Assembly: GCF_040786275.1 (NCBI RefSeq)
Contig: NZ_JBFMVT010000002.1
Coordinates: 558,001-622,000, forward strand
Origin: Buttiauxella gaviniae
Lineage (GTDB): Bacteria; Pseudomonadota; Gammaproteobacteria; Enterobacterales; Enterobacteriaceae
DNA length: 64,000 nt
Direction: 5' to 3'
The translations under genes and the position numbers were made by a program. Of this stretch, positions 46,204 through 55,614 are shown piece by piece. The first letter of the stretch is position 1. Each line of letters starts with the position of its first letter. The notes beneath the pieces are model-generated. The model had not been told where the DNA came from, made no database searches, and was given only the letters and a program-made list of their open reading frames with translations.

Positions 46204-47589
46204 TTAAATAAAATAACTGACGACGCGATTGCGGCCATTATGCTTCGCTTCATACAGCATTTTATCGGCTTTATTGATAAGCCGTTGGTAGTCAGGGTGG
46301 TTATCAAATTCCACCAGGCCTGCGCTGATAGTCACCTGGAATGAGGTATTCACATCCACTTCAATAAGCTGGCTACTGATAAAATTACGCAATCTTTCCA
46401 TTAGAATTTCTCCCTGAGAAAGATTGGTTTCCACCAGTAGCATCATAAATTCTTCGCCACCGTAGCGGAACACATAATCGCTGCTGCGGGTATGTTCATG
46501 TAACCAAACCGCGATGCTTTTTAATGTATTATCGCCGACGCTATGCCCGTAATTGTCATTAATTTTTTTGAAGTGATCGACATCCAGCAGTGCCACGGTG
46601 AATGGCTTACCTGAGCTGACTGATAAGGCAATTTCGCGGCGCATGATGGTAGGAATAAAGCGGCGAGTGAGCAGCTTCGTCATCGGATCTTTGCCGTTTT
46701 CACTCTTCACCAGGTCTTCAAAAATTGAGCTTAGGATCATGCTCAACTGCTCTACGTCCTGCCGTAACAGGCGCAGCAACTGGATGCGATGCAAAGGTTC
46801 CGGGGTTTGAGCGGCAAATTCGGTGGTAATTAATCTGTCGATTTTCTGCATCAACAACTCAATCTTTTTAATTAATTCCGGCTGCCTGAAAATATGCTGG
46901 CCTTTATGAGAGAACCACAAGCCAAACTCAGAATCGCCCAGTAACACGCGCTCTTCGAAAGGAAGCTCGGTCGCAATATTATAGATAAACTGATTTTCCC
47001 AGTTTTTCAGGGCACCGACCTGGCGCTCACGTTCCACGCTGACATCATCGTAAACCGTCAGCAGGCGGAAATGCTCCTGATCGTGCATCATTTTCTGGTG
47101 CGACGGGGTATAGGCGATGGTCATGACTTCAATCGCAGCATCAATAGCCATTCCGCTAAAAAAGACCGCGTCATTAATTTCTTCTGCGCTGATGTGTTGC
47201 TTGTTCAGCAATAACTGGAAAAGATCGTGTTTAAGTTTTCGCGCGCCGCGCGCAACCAAATCAATAGGCAGACCGATGCGCGCATGCACCTGGCCCACTT
47301 CCCGTTGGTGAGTAATTAATTCCGATAAATCTTCACGCGAGCTTCCAAGAACTTTTCTCAGCCATTTTCCCATGCTGAGGCTCAGTCGCTCTTCGACCTG
47401 AGCCGTATTCAGAAATAACTTCGCCTGTTCATCCAACAGCATATATTGATAATATGCGTTAACCAGTTGTTTAATTTCCTCATCGCTCAGCGAGATAAGG
47501 ATCTGGTGCGTAGCATTGTTTGTATTATCAATTAACAATTGCCACTCATTTTTAATGATGTCGTAATTAAGCGGTTGGATATTTTTCAT
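46204..47589 (-). CDS. Globin-coupled diguanylate cyclase, DosC-like
   Basis: Predicted oxygen-sensing cyclase that makes cyclic di-GMP. The 461-residue protein has a globin sensor (about 1-165) with the proximal haem ligand His102 in VGQVHARIGLP, a helical middle domain, and a C-terminal GGDEF domain. The active site RYGGEEF is intact, and the inhibitory site RSSD sits five residues upstream. It resembles Escherichia DosC along its length but is diverged. No DosP-type phosphodiesterase is adjacent. The start gives the family length, but its ribosome site is poor. Confidence 0.9.
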   Translation of the reverse strand: MKNIQPLNYDIIKNEWQLLIDNTNNATHQILISLSDEEIKQLVNAYYQYMLLDEQAKLFLNTAQVEERLSLSMGKWLRKVLGSSREDLSELITHQREVGQVHARIGLPIDLVARGARKLKHDLFQLLLNKQHISAEEINDAVFFSGMAIDAAIEVMTIAYTPSHQKMMHDQEHFRLLTVYDDVSVERERQVGALKNWENQFIYNIATELPFEERVLLGDSEFGLWFSHKGQHIFRQPELIKKIELLMQKIDRLITTEFAAQTPEPLHRIQLLRLLRQDVEQLSMILSSIFEDLVKSENGKDPMTKLLTRRFIPTIMRREIALSVSSGKPFTVALLDVDHFKKINDNYGHSVGDNTLKSIAVWLHEHTRSSDYVFRYGGEEFMMLLVETNLSQGEILMERLRNFISSQLIEVDVNTSFQVTISAGLVEFDNHPDYQRLINKADKMLYEAKHNGRNRVVSYFI

Positions 47590-47708
47590 AGGCGTAACAT
47601 TTAATTTCACGAATATTATTTTTATTTGAAAGCAGTATGCTCGAGCCAAATAATATATCACGCCTGTTTTTTATATAATATTACCGCCGTACTTATGTCT
47701 TTAAAATT

Positions 47709-48917
47709 TCATTCCTCTTTTGATTTAGATTGGCGCATTGCCATTGCCGCACTCGCCACGGAAAACAGAGCAATGATCCAGGCCATTGTCCAGGGGGTGC
47801 CATCGCTAAGCCATGCCAGCAGCAAAGATGAAATAATTCCGCTGCCATATTGTAGCGAGCCCATCAACGCGGAGGCGGAACCCGCCACATTCGGTACCGC
47901 GTCAAGTGCGGCGGCGGTGGATGTCGCGGCAATAATGCCGTTCATTGAGAAGAAGACAAAAATGGCCGCCAAAATCAAAATCAGCCCCCCAATCTCTAAG
48001 CGAGTAACCAGAGCCAAAAACAGCGCCGCACAGGCCGCCGCAAGTGTCGCTACTTTAAGTAAGGCTTCCAAAGAATAATGTTGAACCAGGCGGCGGTTCA
48101 CCATGCTCATGCCCATCAGCCCAACGATATTCAGTGCAAATATCCAGCCGTAATGCTGAGGCTCTACGCCAAAATAGGTGATGTAGACGAACGGTGAACC
48201 GGTAATAAAGGCGTATGCCGCAACATAATAAAACATCAGACATAAGGTAAAGCGCATGAATTGGGTGTTAGACAGCAGCGTACGGTAATTCCGGAACGCG
48301 CCGGGCAGAGAAGCCTTAACCCGCCTATCTTCAGGTAATGTTTCGGGCAGCCAGAATAAAGAGATCAGCATCACTATGCCGATCGTTCCCAGCAGCCAAA
48401 AGATAGCGTGCCACGAGGTGATTTTAATCATTTGACCGCCAAGCAGCGGGCCGGCAATGGGCGCAATCGCCATGATAATCATCAGCGTGGAAAGCATTTG
48501 CGCTGCACGAGTACGGCTAAACAGGTCACGAATCATAGCCCGCGCAAGCATTGGCCCGGTACACGCCCCTAAAGCCTGAAACACGCGCCAGAAAACAATC
48601 TGCGAAATTTCCTGAGAAAGTGCGCAGCCCACGGAGCCGATAATAAATAAAGCCATTCCTATAAACAGCGGTTTACGGCGGCCAAAATGGTCGCTTAATG
48701 GCCCCCAAATCAGTTGGGCAATACAAAAGCCGATTAAAAAACCGGTGATGGTTAGTTCCGCATCACCGTGAAGATCTTTCGCCATTACGGGCATGGCGGG
48801 TAAATAAATATCGGTCGATAACGATGTGAATGCCATCAAAGCACTCAGAATAATCACAAAAGAGAGGCTGGCCGTTTTGCCAGAAACGGTCTGCACGCGA
48901 GGTTGGGAATCAGTCAT
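47709..48917 (-). CDS. Bcr/CflA family drug efflux MFS transporter
   Basis: Inner-membrane proton antiporter of the DHA1 type with about 12 helices in 402 residues. Family marks are FTSLSTDIYLPAMPVMA at helix 1, the motif-A loop GPLSDHFGRRKPLFIG, and APIAGPLLGGQMIKITSWHAIFW-like motif C (split here over residues 150-175). The substrate cannot be inferred. It is divergent from the short-chain dehydrogenase gene, with about 160 bases between their starts. Confidence 0.88.
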   Translation of the reverse strand: MTDSQPRVQTVSGKTASLSFVIILSALMAFTSLSTDIYLPAMPVMAKDLHGDAELTITGFLIGFCIAQLIWGPLSDHFGRRKPLFIGMALFIIGSVGCALSQEISQIVFWRVFQALGACTGPMLARAMIRDLFSRTRAAQMLSTLMIIMAIAPIAGPLLGGQMIKITSWHAIFWLLGTIGIVMLISLFWLPETLPEDRRVKASLPGAFRNYRTLLSNTQFMRFTLCLMFYYVAAYAFITGSPFVYITYFGVEPQHYGWIFALNIVGLMGMSMVNRRLVQHYSLEALLKVATLAAACAALFLALVTRLEIGGLILILAAIFVFFSMNGIIAATSTAAALDAVPNVAGSASALMGSLQYGSGIISSLLLAWLSDGTPWTMAWIIALFSVASAAMAMRQSKSKEE

Positions 48918-49080
48918 AAAAATCCAGTGAACATAAGGAGATAAGCCTATGTTAGCGGGTGGCGATTAAAAGATAATGAGGCATAAAAGGATAGCCATCA
49001 TGAATGATATTCATAAATGCGTTCGTGAAAGTTTGTTCTATGCTTTATGTCTGAGTAAAAAACGGCAACAGGAGCCCAGT

Positions 49081-49989
49081 ATGAGCGATCAGAAAAACCA
49101 CCCTGCCACAGGTAACACACCCCATTCTGATGAGTACCCTTCACCGCCGTTCGAGCATCAAAAGCAGCCTTTCCCAGGTCTTGCCGGGAAGATGATCCCC
49201 CGCCCTGACCACGGTGAAACCTCCTATAAAGGCAGCGGCCGCCTTGCCGGTAAAAAAGCGCTGATCACCGGCGGTGACTCAGGGATTGGCCGCGCGGTGG
49301 CCATAGCATTCGCCCGTGAAGGGGCCGATGTGGCGATTAACTATCTTCCTGCGGAAGAAGAAGATGCCAGAGAAGTTATCGACCTTATTCGCGCCGAAGG
49401 ACGCAAAGCGGTGGCGATTCCCGGCGATATTCGTGATGAGTCGTTTTGCCAGAAGCTGGTTAAACAAACCGCGCATGAATTAGAGGGGCTGGATTTGCTG
49501 GTCAATAATGCAGGCCGCCAGCAGTTCTGCGAGTCCATTCTCGACCTGACTACCGAAGAATTTGATGCGACGTTTAAAACCAACGTGTACGCCATGTTCT
49601 GGATAACCAAAGCGGCGCTAGAACACCTGCCGCGCGGGGCATCCATTATTAATACGTCCTCTGTTCAGGCTTATCTTCCGAGCGAAATTTTGCTGGATTA
49701 TGCCCAGACCAAAGCGGCGATTGTGGCGTTCACCAAGTCGCTCGCCAAACAATTGGGGCCAAAAGGCATCCGGGTTAACGCTGTAGCTCCCGGCCCGTAC
49801 TGGACTGTTTTGCAATGTTCCGGCGGCCAGCCTCAGGAAAAAATCGAGAAGTTCGGCGCATCTGCACCGCTTGGCCGCCCAGGGCAGCCTGCGGAAATTG
49901 CGGCAATGTATGTGACGTTAGCGTCTCCTGAGTCGAGCTTTACGTCAGGCCAGGTATGGTGTTCTGACGGCGGGACCGGCACGCTGTAA
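49081..49989 (+). CDS. SDR family oxidoreductase, YghA/GSP39-like
   Basis: Short-chain dehydrogenase of the group that includes Escherichia YghA and the Bacillus general stress protein 39. The 302-residue protein has a Pro-rich N-terminal extension (about 1-45), the NAD(P) loop [19 protein letters not shown], the NNAG motif and the active site with Ser in INTSSVQAY and YAQTK. The start ATG follows GGAG; the frame is open 35 codons upstream without family match. Substrate unknown. Confidence 0.9.
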   Translation: MSDQKNHPATGNTPHSDEYPSPPFEHQKQPFPGLAGKMIPRPDHGETSYKGSGRLAGKKALITGGDSGIGRAVAIAFAREGADVAINYLPAEEEDAREVIDLIRAEGRKAVAIPGDIRDESFCQKLVKQTAHELEGLDLLVNNAGRQQFCESILDLTTEEFDATFKTNVYAMFWITKAALEHLPRGASIINTSSVQAYLPSEILLDYAQTKAAIVAFTKSLAKQLGPKGIRVNAVAPGPYWTVLQCSGGQPQEKIEKFGASAPLGRPGQPAEIAAMYVTLASPESSFTSGQVWCSDGGTGTL

Positions 49990-50024
49990 TTGATTCGCGC
50001 CAGAGCGGACTGCTCTGGCGTTAA

Positions 50025-50471
50025 TTATTTGGCCTCAGGAATAATTGAGATATGGCCGTTGCGCTCGAGTATGGCAAATTTGATTTCATCCAGACGCGTT
50101 ATACCGTGGTCAATTCGCGCCATCAGTAAAATATCATCACAGGAAATATCCGCCTTTTTCATTTTTTCCTGAAAGAGATACCCCTTTTCCACCAGAATCA
50201 CCGGGGTGCCATCCAGTAAATCATCCGCACCGGGCAGATATTTTTTAATCATGCCAAACAGCATATCCACCACGATGAGTGTGACAATCGTCAGCATGGC
50301 GCCGGTGACGGAAAAGTCATTGCCCAATAGCGCCTGTTGCGTGGCCTCACTGATAATCAGCAATAATATCAAATCAAAAGAGGTCATTTGCAGGAGCGCA
50401 CGCCTGCCGGCAATTTTAAACACCACCATCAGGATCAGATAAATCGCAATCGCCCTTAATACCATATCCAT
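50025..50471 (-). CDS. DUF421 (YetF-like) membrane protein
   Basis: Inner-membrane protein of the YetF/DUF421 family, function unknown. The 148 residues comprise about three N-terminal helices with FKIAGRRALLQMTSFDLILLL (family signature GRR-x-x-x-x-MT-x-FDL), and a small cytoplasmic domain with DGTPVILVEKGYL and a C-terminal ILERNGHISIIPEAK. It sits 12 bases downstream of an unknown membrane-anchored protein gene and is likely transcribed with it. Confidence 0.87.
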   Translation of the reverse strand: MDMVLRAIAIYLILMVVFKIAGRRALLQMTSFDLILLLIISEATQQALLGNDFSVTGAMLTIVTLIVVDMLFGMIKKYLPGADDLLDGTPVILVEKGYLFQEKMKKADISCDDILLMARIDHGITRLDEIKFAILERNGHISIIPEAK

Positions 50472-50483
50472 TGTTAAGCCACC

Positions 50484-50990
50484 TCAGGGATAGATGAATT
50501 GCTGGAAGGTTATTTCCGGCCCGTTATCGATAGCAATGGTGCTTTTAATGGCCCCGATTTTCATCGGCGTCAGGCTTAACCACAATGTTTGCTCAGACCC
50601 CACGGCAGGCTGCGGATATTCAAGAATCATTTTCCCATTCAGGCTGTACATTTTATCCGGCTGCGGTTGCAGCGTATCGATGCGATAGCCCTCCATAAAA
50701 TCCCCGGCAAGCACAATACGGTTACGCTTTCCTGCGGCGGTGACCGAGGTGATTTTCATGTCCATATCGCTCATCAGGCGATTGAATTTTTCGTAATGGA
50801 GAGTCAGAGAGCGATCGTCATTTGCAAGGGTGGATTCGCTCAGGTAGCCACGGGAGAAAGCCCCGACGAGGGCGGCAACCACGATCAGTAACAGAAAGGC
50901 AAAGCCAATGCGCCGCAGCAGAAATTCGAAATTCAGCCAACGCGGTTTTTCTACTACGGGTGAAGATTTATTGGCGGGCGTCGTTTTCAT
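50484..50990 (-). CDS. Hypothetical single-pass membrane protein paired with a YetF-like gene
   Basis: I do not recognise this 168-residue protein. It has a basic cytoplasmic N-terminus (about 1-28), one helix (FAFLLLIVVAALVGAF, about 31-46) and a periplasmic beta-rich domain with VLAGDFMEGYRIDTL and LWLSLTPMKIGAI. The tight spacing to the DUF421 gene suggests a functional pair; a role in membrane or stress physiology would be a guess. Confidence 0.75.
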   Translation of the reverse strand: MKTTPANKSSPVVEKPRWLNFEFLLRRIGFAFLLLIVVAALVGAFSRGYLSESTLANDDRSLTLHYEKFNRLMSDMDMKITSVTAAGKRNRIVLAGDFMEGYRIDTLQPQPDKMYSLNGKMILEYPQPAVGSEQTLWLSLTPMKIGAIKSTIAIDNGPEITFQQFIYP

Positions 50991-51110
50991 TTTTAAATCC
51001 GGCCAGAGAAGGGAGTGAAGCTACAACGTGCGCGATAGGCGCTAAGTTGCTGTTTTGAAGTCTAGTCAACAGCCGAAACGTCCGCCACCGTGTCGGTTGA
51101 ACTCAGTCAC

Positions 51111-51878
51111 TTACGGTTCAGCGAAAGGCCGCACCGTGATCCCCTGCTCTTCCAGTAATTTACGAATTTGATACGCCATTTCGATAGCCCCCGGGCTGTC
51201 ACCATGTACGCAGATTGACTCAGCTTTTATCGCCGTGAATGAGCCGTCAATAGAGGTGACGCCCCCTTCAGTAATCAATTGCAGCATGCGCTTTGCCACA
51301 AGCTGCGCATCATGTAAAACGGCCCCCGCTTCACGGCGTGAAACCAGGGTGCCATCGGCATAATAGGCGCGGTCGGCAAAGGCTTCGGAAATGGTACGCA
51401 GCCCTTTTTCCTGCGCCAGCTCCAGCACGCGAGAACCCGCCAGGCCGACCAACGGCAAACGAGGATTAATTGCCAGAATGGCATCAATAACCGCCAGCGC
51501 CTGCCGTTCGTCATGAGCAATAGTGTTATAGAGCGCACCATGCGGTTTTACGTAACGAACTTCCGTCCCCGCCGCCTGCGCAAGGCCTTGCAAGGCACCC
51601 ATCTGATAAATCACATCGGCGGTTAATTCGTCGCTCGCCACGTCCATATTGCGGCGGCCAAATCCGACCAAATCAGGGTAAGAGACGTGCGCGCCGATGG
51701 AAACGCCTGACTGTTTAGCCAAACGCAACGTAGATAATAGACCCGCAGGGGAGCCCGCATGAAAACCGCAGGCGACGTTAGCGCTGCTGACAAGTTTCAA
51801 AATGGCGGCGTCATCGCCCATCGTCCACGCGCCAAAACTCTCGCCTAAATCGCTGTTTAAATCTATTGCCATACCCAT
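51111..51878 (-). CDS. pxpA: PxpA, 5-oxoprolinase subunit A (LamB/YcsF family)
   Basis: Subunit of the ATP-dependent 5-oxoprolinase PxpABC, which opens pyroglutamate to glutamate. The 255-residue protein starts [18 protein letters not shown] and has the metal-binding family motifs [22 protein letters not shown] and VKPHGALYN. An AGGGG site precedes the chosen ATG. PxpB and PxpC are not in this window, although the three are usually clustered, so this may be a second, orphan copy. Confidence 0.9.
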   Translation of the reverse strand: MGMAIDLNSDLGESFGAWTMGDDAAILKLVSSANVACGFHAGSPAGLLSTLRLAKQSGVSIGAHVSYPDLVGFGRRNMDVASDELTADVIYQMGALQGLAQAAGTEVRYVKPHGALYNTIAHDERQALAVIDAILAINPRLPLVGLAGSRVLELAQEKGLRTISEAFADRAYYADGTLVSRREAGAVLHDAQLVAKRMLQLITEGGVTSIDGSFTAIKAESICVHGDSPGAIEMAYQIRKLLEEQGITVRPFAEP

Positions 51879-52080
51879 CGCAGCCCCTGTCCTACCCACT
51901 TAGAGGTGTTAATTATAAGTGACTTACATCGTGTTACCTCTTTTATCTGTCGAATCATAATCCACGTCAATGATTAGGTTTTTTCTTAGTTCCTCCCTAT
52001 ATAAAATGGCGGATTATGCACGCGCCTGATACAGGCATTTCGCTTCGGCGATGACTTCTACACTTTTAGGTTGAACAGCA

Positions 52081-52278
52081 ATGAAAAAAATAATGTTGAT
52101 GATGGTGATGGCTGGCGCACTGGCGGGTTGTAGCTCTCCTGCTCAACGCATGGCTGAATGCCAGGCTCAGGGCGTAAGCAAAGATACCTGTTATCTTGCC
52201 GAGCAAAATCGCCAAAACTCCATCAATAACGCTGCAATGAAGCAGGCGATGGAAAACGCGCACGACGCGGTTAAGTAA
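52081..52278 (+). CDS. Small lipoprotein, 65 residues
   Basis: Short exported lipoprotein of unknown function. MKKIMLMMVMAGALAGC has a full lipoprotein signal with lipobox LAGC (Cys17); the mature part is 49 residues, polar and helical, with a second Cys pair region ECQAQGVSKDTCYLAEQNRQ. The two mature cysteines could form a disulfide. It has its own terminator at 52301 and stands alone between pxpA and ypdK. Confidence 0.8.
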   Translation: MKKIMLMMVMAGALAGCSSPAQRMAECQAQGVSKDTCYLAEQNRQNSINNAAMKQAMENAHDAVK

Positions 52279-52583
52279 GTTAAACAAACCTGCCGTGACT
52301 CAGGCCCGCACGGGCCTGTTCTTCTCTCAATCTCTTTCTAACTCTATTTCTCAAAATCACCTCATAATACGTTGAATTTTGGCTGCTTTTTCAGCAAGGC
52401 GTCATGCGAAATGTAAAGTTTAAAAAAGATCATTCTGCCGATTTGTAGACGCTTGTATTTGGCCTGAAATGGAGAGTACATTAGCGCCGACTTTTAACGA
52501 TTCAGTTGATGAATTTTAGAGATATACCTGCGCTTTAATGGGGGCGGGTATAAATGTGCGCGGATACGCACGGAGCGAGAAAC
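52279..52583. other. Non-coding stretch between the lipoprotein gene and ypdK
   Basis: Apart from the terminator at its left end this 305-base stretch holds no gene that I can support. A TTGTAT-N18-TACATT promoter-like pair near 52453-52482 could serve ypdK. A TATACC/GGTATA inverted repeat (about 52525-52554) may fold in the ypdK leader. Confidence 0.5.
52301..52326 (+). terminator. Intrinsic terminator after the small lipoprotein gene
   Basis: CAGGCCCG and CGGGCCTG around a two-base CA centre, followed by TTCTTCTC. Confidence 0.75.
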
Positions 52584-52658
52584 GTGAAATATTTCATGAT
52601 GGGCATGTCGGTCATTTTGTTATTGTGGGTCGGTACGTTTGTGATGATGATCGAATAG
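52584..52658 (+). CDS. ypdK: YpdK, small inner-membrane protein (24 residues)
   Basis: Tiny membrane protein of unknown function, known as a translated small protein in Escherichia. It starts at a GTG preceded by CGGAGC and reads MKYFMMGMSVILLLWVGT, then FVMMIE: a single hydrophobic helix. It keeps the family pattern MKYF-x-MG and its position upstream of, and convergent with, alaC. It shares a terminator with alaC. Confidence 0.88.
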   Translation: MKYFMMGMSVILLLWVGTFVMMIE

Positions 52659-52684
52659 AAGAACTCATAGCAAGCAGATAAGAG

Positions 52685-52710
52685 AAACAGGAGCCCCGAG
52701 GCTCCTGTTT
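52685..52710. terminator. Bidirectional terminator between ypdK and alaC
   Basis: AAACAGGAGCC and GGCTCCTGTTT form a perfect 11-base stem around CCGA, with T-rich sequence on the ypdK side. Confidence 0.88.
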
Positions 52711-52715
52711 TCGTT

Positions 52716-53954
52716 TTAGTCGACAATATCTGTAGAGGATTTCTGCGACGTTGGCAGCAAACCATCGGCACGGAACATCGATTTAATCCCGCGCACGGCC
52801 TGGCGAATACGATCCCGGTTTTCAATTAAGGCGAAACGCACATGCGTATCGCCGTAATCACCGAACCCAACGCCGGGCGAAACACAGACCTTCGCCTCCT
52901 GAAGCAGTTTTTTGGCAAACTCCAGCGACCCCATTGCCGCGTACTGCTCGGGGATTTTCGCCCACACATACATCGAGGCTTTCGGGCACTCCACCATCCA
53001 GCCCGCCTCATGCAGGCCTTTGACTAAAACATCGCGGCGGCGTTTGTACTGTTCAGCAATATCCCGGACGCATTCTTGCGGCCCTTCCAGGGCGGCAATC
53101 GCCGCAACCTGTAACGGCGTAAATGTGCCGTAGTCATGGTAGCTTTTGATTCTGGCGAGCGCGCTAACTAACTCTTTGTTGCCCACCATAAAACCAATGC
53201 GCCAGCCTGCCATATTGTAACTTTTCGACAGGGTAAAGAATTCAACGGCGACGTCGCGTGCGCCAGGCACTTCCATAATCGACGGCGCTTTCCAGCCGTC
53301 ATAAACGATGTCGGCGTACGCCAGGTCATGCACCACCAGCACGTCGTAACGTTTTGCCAGGGCGACCACTTTTTCAAAAAATTCCAGCTCCACACACTGC
53401 GCGGTGGGGTTCGACGGGAAACCGAGAATCATCATTTTCGGTTTCGGATAGCTTTCGCGAATCGCACGTTCCAGCTCGGCAAAAAAGTCGACGCCTTCCA
53501 CCAGCGGCACCGAACGCACCTGCGCTCCAGCGATGACCGCACCGTAAATATGAATGGGATAACTTGGGTTGGGTACCAGCACCGTATCGCCATGGTCGAG
53601 CGTTGCCAGCATCAGGTGCGCCAGCCCCTCTTTCGAACCAATGGTCACGATGGCTTCGCTTTCCGGATCGATTTCAACGTCGTAGCGATCTTTGTACCAG
53701 CGTGAAATCGCGCGGCGTAAGCGGGGAATGCCTCGTGATGTGGAGTACCCGTGCGTATCTTCGCGCTGCGCGACCGTGCAAAGTTTTTCGACGATATGCG
53801 GCGGCGTGGGGCCATCTGGGTTGCCCATACTGAAATCAATAATATCTTCGCCACGACGGCGCGCCGCCATTTTTAGCTCAGCGGTGATATTGAACACATA
53901 CGGAGGGAGACGATCGATACGCGAAAAACGACGCTTTGGACTGGAGTCAGCCAT
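52716..53954 (-). CDS. alaC: AlaC, alanine transaminase
   Basis: PLP-dependent aminotransferase that makes alanine from pyruvate and glutamate. The 412-residue length equals the Escherichia enzyme. Visible are the class I aminotransferase features: [33 protein letters not shown], and the PLP lysine in [17 protein letters not shown]. It is divergent from the YbiU-like gene and converges with ypdK. Confidence 0.97.
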   Translation of the reverse strand: MADSSPKRRFSRIDRLPPYVFNITAELKMAARRRGEDIIDFSMGNPDGPTPPHIVEKLCTVAQREDTHGYSTSRGIPRLRRAISRWYKDRYDVEIDPESEAIVTIGSKEGLAHLMLATLDHGDTVLVPNPSYPIHIYGAVIAGAQVRSVPLVEGVDFFAELERAIRESYPKPKMMILGFPSNPTAQCVELEFFEKVVALAKRYDVLVVHDLAYADIVYDGWKAPSIMEVPGARDVAVEFFTLSKSYNMAGWRIGFMVGNKELVSALARIKSYHDYGTFTPLQVAAIAALEGPQECVRDIAEQYKRRRDVLVKGLHEAGWMVECPKASMYVWAKIPEQYAAMGSLEFAKKLLQEAKVCVSPGVGFGDYGDTHVRFALIENRDRIRQAVRGIKSMFRADGLLPTSQKSSTDIVD

Positions 53955-54000
53955 AAATTCCTCTGATTAACGTGAGCGCCCGGACCGTCCGAGCGACGCT

Positions 54001-54015
54001 GCCACACGGTGTGGC
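54001..54015. other. Hairpin in the alaC upstream region
   Basis: GCCACAC/GTGTGGC arms in a 15-base palindrome, with a second small stem CGGAC/GTCCG just closer to alaC. Both lie in the presumed alaC leader. No leader peptide was found. Confidence 0.4.
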
Positions 54016-54195
54016 CTTTTCAAAATAGCCTGAATAAAAATCACCCGTCCAGAGGCGAAGAGAAATATTTTTTAAACATCATAAAAGAGGATGCTTCATT
54101 TGAAGCCAACCCCTATTTTATTTGATAGGACTGACTTATATTAACCATGTAGCAACAACCCCATAACTTAAATACCGATGACGTGGAGCCTTGCC

Positions 54196-55437
54196 ATGAC
54201 CCTACAAATTGATGACTTACCGCGTGCAATCCGTGAGATAAAACAAAAACTTCGTCATGACTTGCCTGATTACAAAGCCGTTTTTGAACAACTCGAAGGC
54301 GATATGCGCCGCCAGATCGACGCCATACGCGACGAACTCGCGCGGGGTGAAAATCCTGTTCCACAAATCAACGCCGATGACATCGTTAACCATCGCGTAA
54401 GCGAGCAACAAAAAGCGCTGATTCGCCAGCGTGGCTGCTGCACCATCAAAGGCGTGTTCCCTCAGTCTCAGGCACAAGCCTGGAATGACGAAGTGGGAAA
54501 TTATCTCGAACGGAATAATTTTGTAGAGAAGCTCAAGAACGCGGCAGAAGATAACTACTTCGGCACACTTGCCGAAAGTAAGCCGCAGATTTACGGCATT
54601 TACTGGTCTAAGCCGCAGGTGGAAGCGCGTCAGCATGCGCGGATGAAAGCGGTGCAGGTTTTTCTGAATAATTTATGGGAAACCGAAAGCAACGATAAAC
54701 AGCATTTCGACCCAAATCGCGTGGTCAGTTACGCCGACCGTACTCGCCGTCGCCCGCCGCGCTCCAACTCTTTAGGGCTTTCTCCGCATGTAGATGGAGG
54801 CTCCGTTGAACGCTGGCTGGATGAGAATTTCCGCCATGTGTATCGCCATGTTTTTTCAGGTGAATGGAAAAATTACAACCCGTTTGCGGCAGAAGGTCGC
54901 ACCGAAGTGCGGGAGTTTCCATCCCCTGCGGTCTGTTCCATGTTCCGAACTTTCCAGGGCTGGACGGCGCTTAGCCCGCAGCGTAAGCACGGCGGTACAC
55001 TGACTTTGCTGCCGGTTGCCAACGCGATGGCCTATATTTTACTGCGTGCTTTGCAAGATGACGTGCCGGAAGAGTCACTGTGCGAAGCGAAGCCGGGGCG
55101 TGCGCTTTCAATTAACGAGCAGTGGCATCCCCTTTTATTAACTGGGATTTCCTCAATTCCCCATATGGAAGCGGGAGACACCGTTTTCTGGCACTGCGAT
55201 GTGATCCATGCCGTAGAAAATGAACACCTTGGCGAGTTCGACAGCAACGTTATGTATATCGCCGCCGCGCCGTGGTGCGAGAAGAACGCAGCGTACCTCG
55301 AGCGTCAGTGGCCTGCCTTTGTGGAAGGTAAATCACCACCAGATTTTGCGGCCGATGACTTTGAGGTTGATTTTAATGGGCGTGCGATGCCCGATGATTT
55401 AACACCTGCCGGACGTGAGCAACTGGGCGGGAAGTAG
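54196..55437 (+). CDS. YbiU family (DUF1479) putative non-haem iron oxygenase
   Basis: Protein of the DUF1479/YbiU family, with a double-stranded beta-helix resembling 2-oxoglutarate/Fe(II) oxygenases. In 413 residues the likely metal ligands are His and Asp in [11 protein letters not shown] and His in [24 protein letters not shown] and [21 protein letters not shown] match YbiU, from which it is clearly diverged. The second ATG is used because GGAG precedes it. Substrate unknown. It sits between alaC and ypdA, where Escherichia has none. Confidence 0.87.
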   Translation: MTLQIDDLPRAIREIKQKLRHDLPDYKAVFEQLEGDMRRQIDAIRDELARGENPVPQINADDIVNHRVSEQQKALIRQRGCCTIKGVFPQSQAQAWNDEVGNYLERNNFVEKLKNAAEDNYFGTLAESKPQIYGIYWSKPQVEARQHARMKAVQVFLNNLWETESNDKQHFDPNRVVSYADRTRRRPPRSNSLGLSPHVDGGSVERWLDENFRHVYRHVFSGEWKNYNPFAAEGRTEVREFPSPAVCSMFRTFQGWTALSPQRKHGGTLTLLPVANAMAYILLRALQDDVPEESLCEAKPGRALSINEQWHPLLLTGISSIPHMEAGDTVFWHCDVIHAVENEHLGEFDSNVMYIAAAPWCEKNAAYLERQWPAFVEGKSPPDFAADDFEVDFNGRAMPDDLTPAGREQLGGK

Positions 55438-55445
55438 TTAGGTTT

Positions 55446-55531
55446 GGACCCCACCCCAGCCCTCCCCTTACCAGGGGAGGGAGCAGATTTTTAGCTCCTC
55501 CCCCTGGTAAGGGGGAGGCTGGGTGGGGGTC
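55446..55531. repeat. GACCCC-bounded composite GC-rich palindromic repeat, copy D
   Basis: The most complete copy: outer arms GACCCCACCCCAGCC and GGCTGGGTGGGGGTC enclose CCCTCCCCTTACCAGGGGAG and CTCCCCCTGGTAAGGGGGAG, joined by AGCAGATTTTTAG. It lies in the promoter-side spacer of ypdA. Confidence 0.88.
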
Positions 55532-55614
55532 TTTGCCGAATCTGGCGCATTTCTGGTAACCGCTCAGTAATTTCCTTATCATGCCCGTTCCATTCTTTGT
55601 CACGCGAGTTACCC

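Noticed and set aside
40541-52278. Intact prophage or integrative island at argW
   Set aside because: No integrase, no structural phage gene and no second copy of the tRNA 3' end was seen while reading the region.
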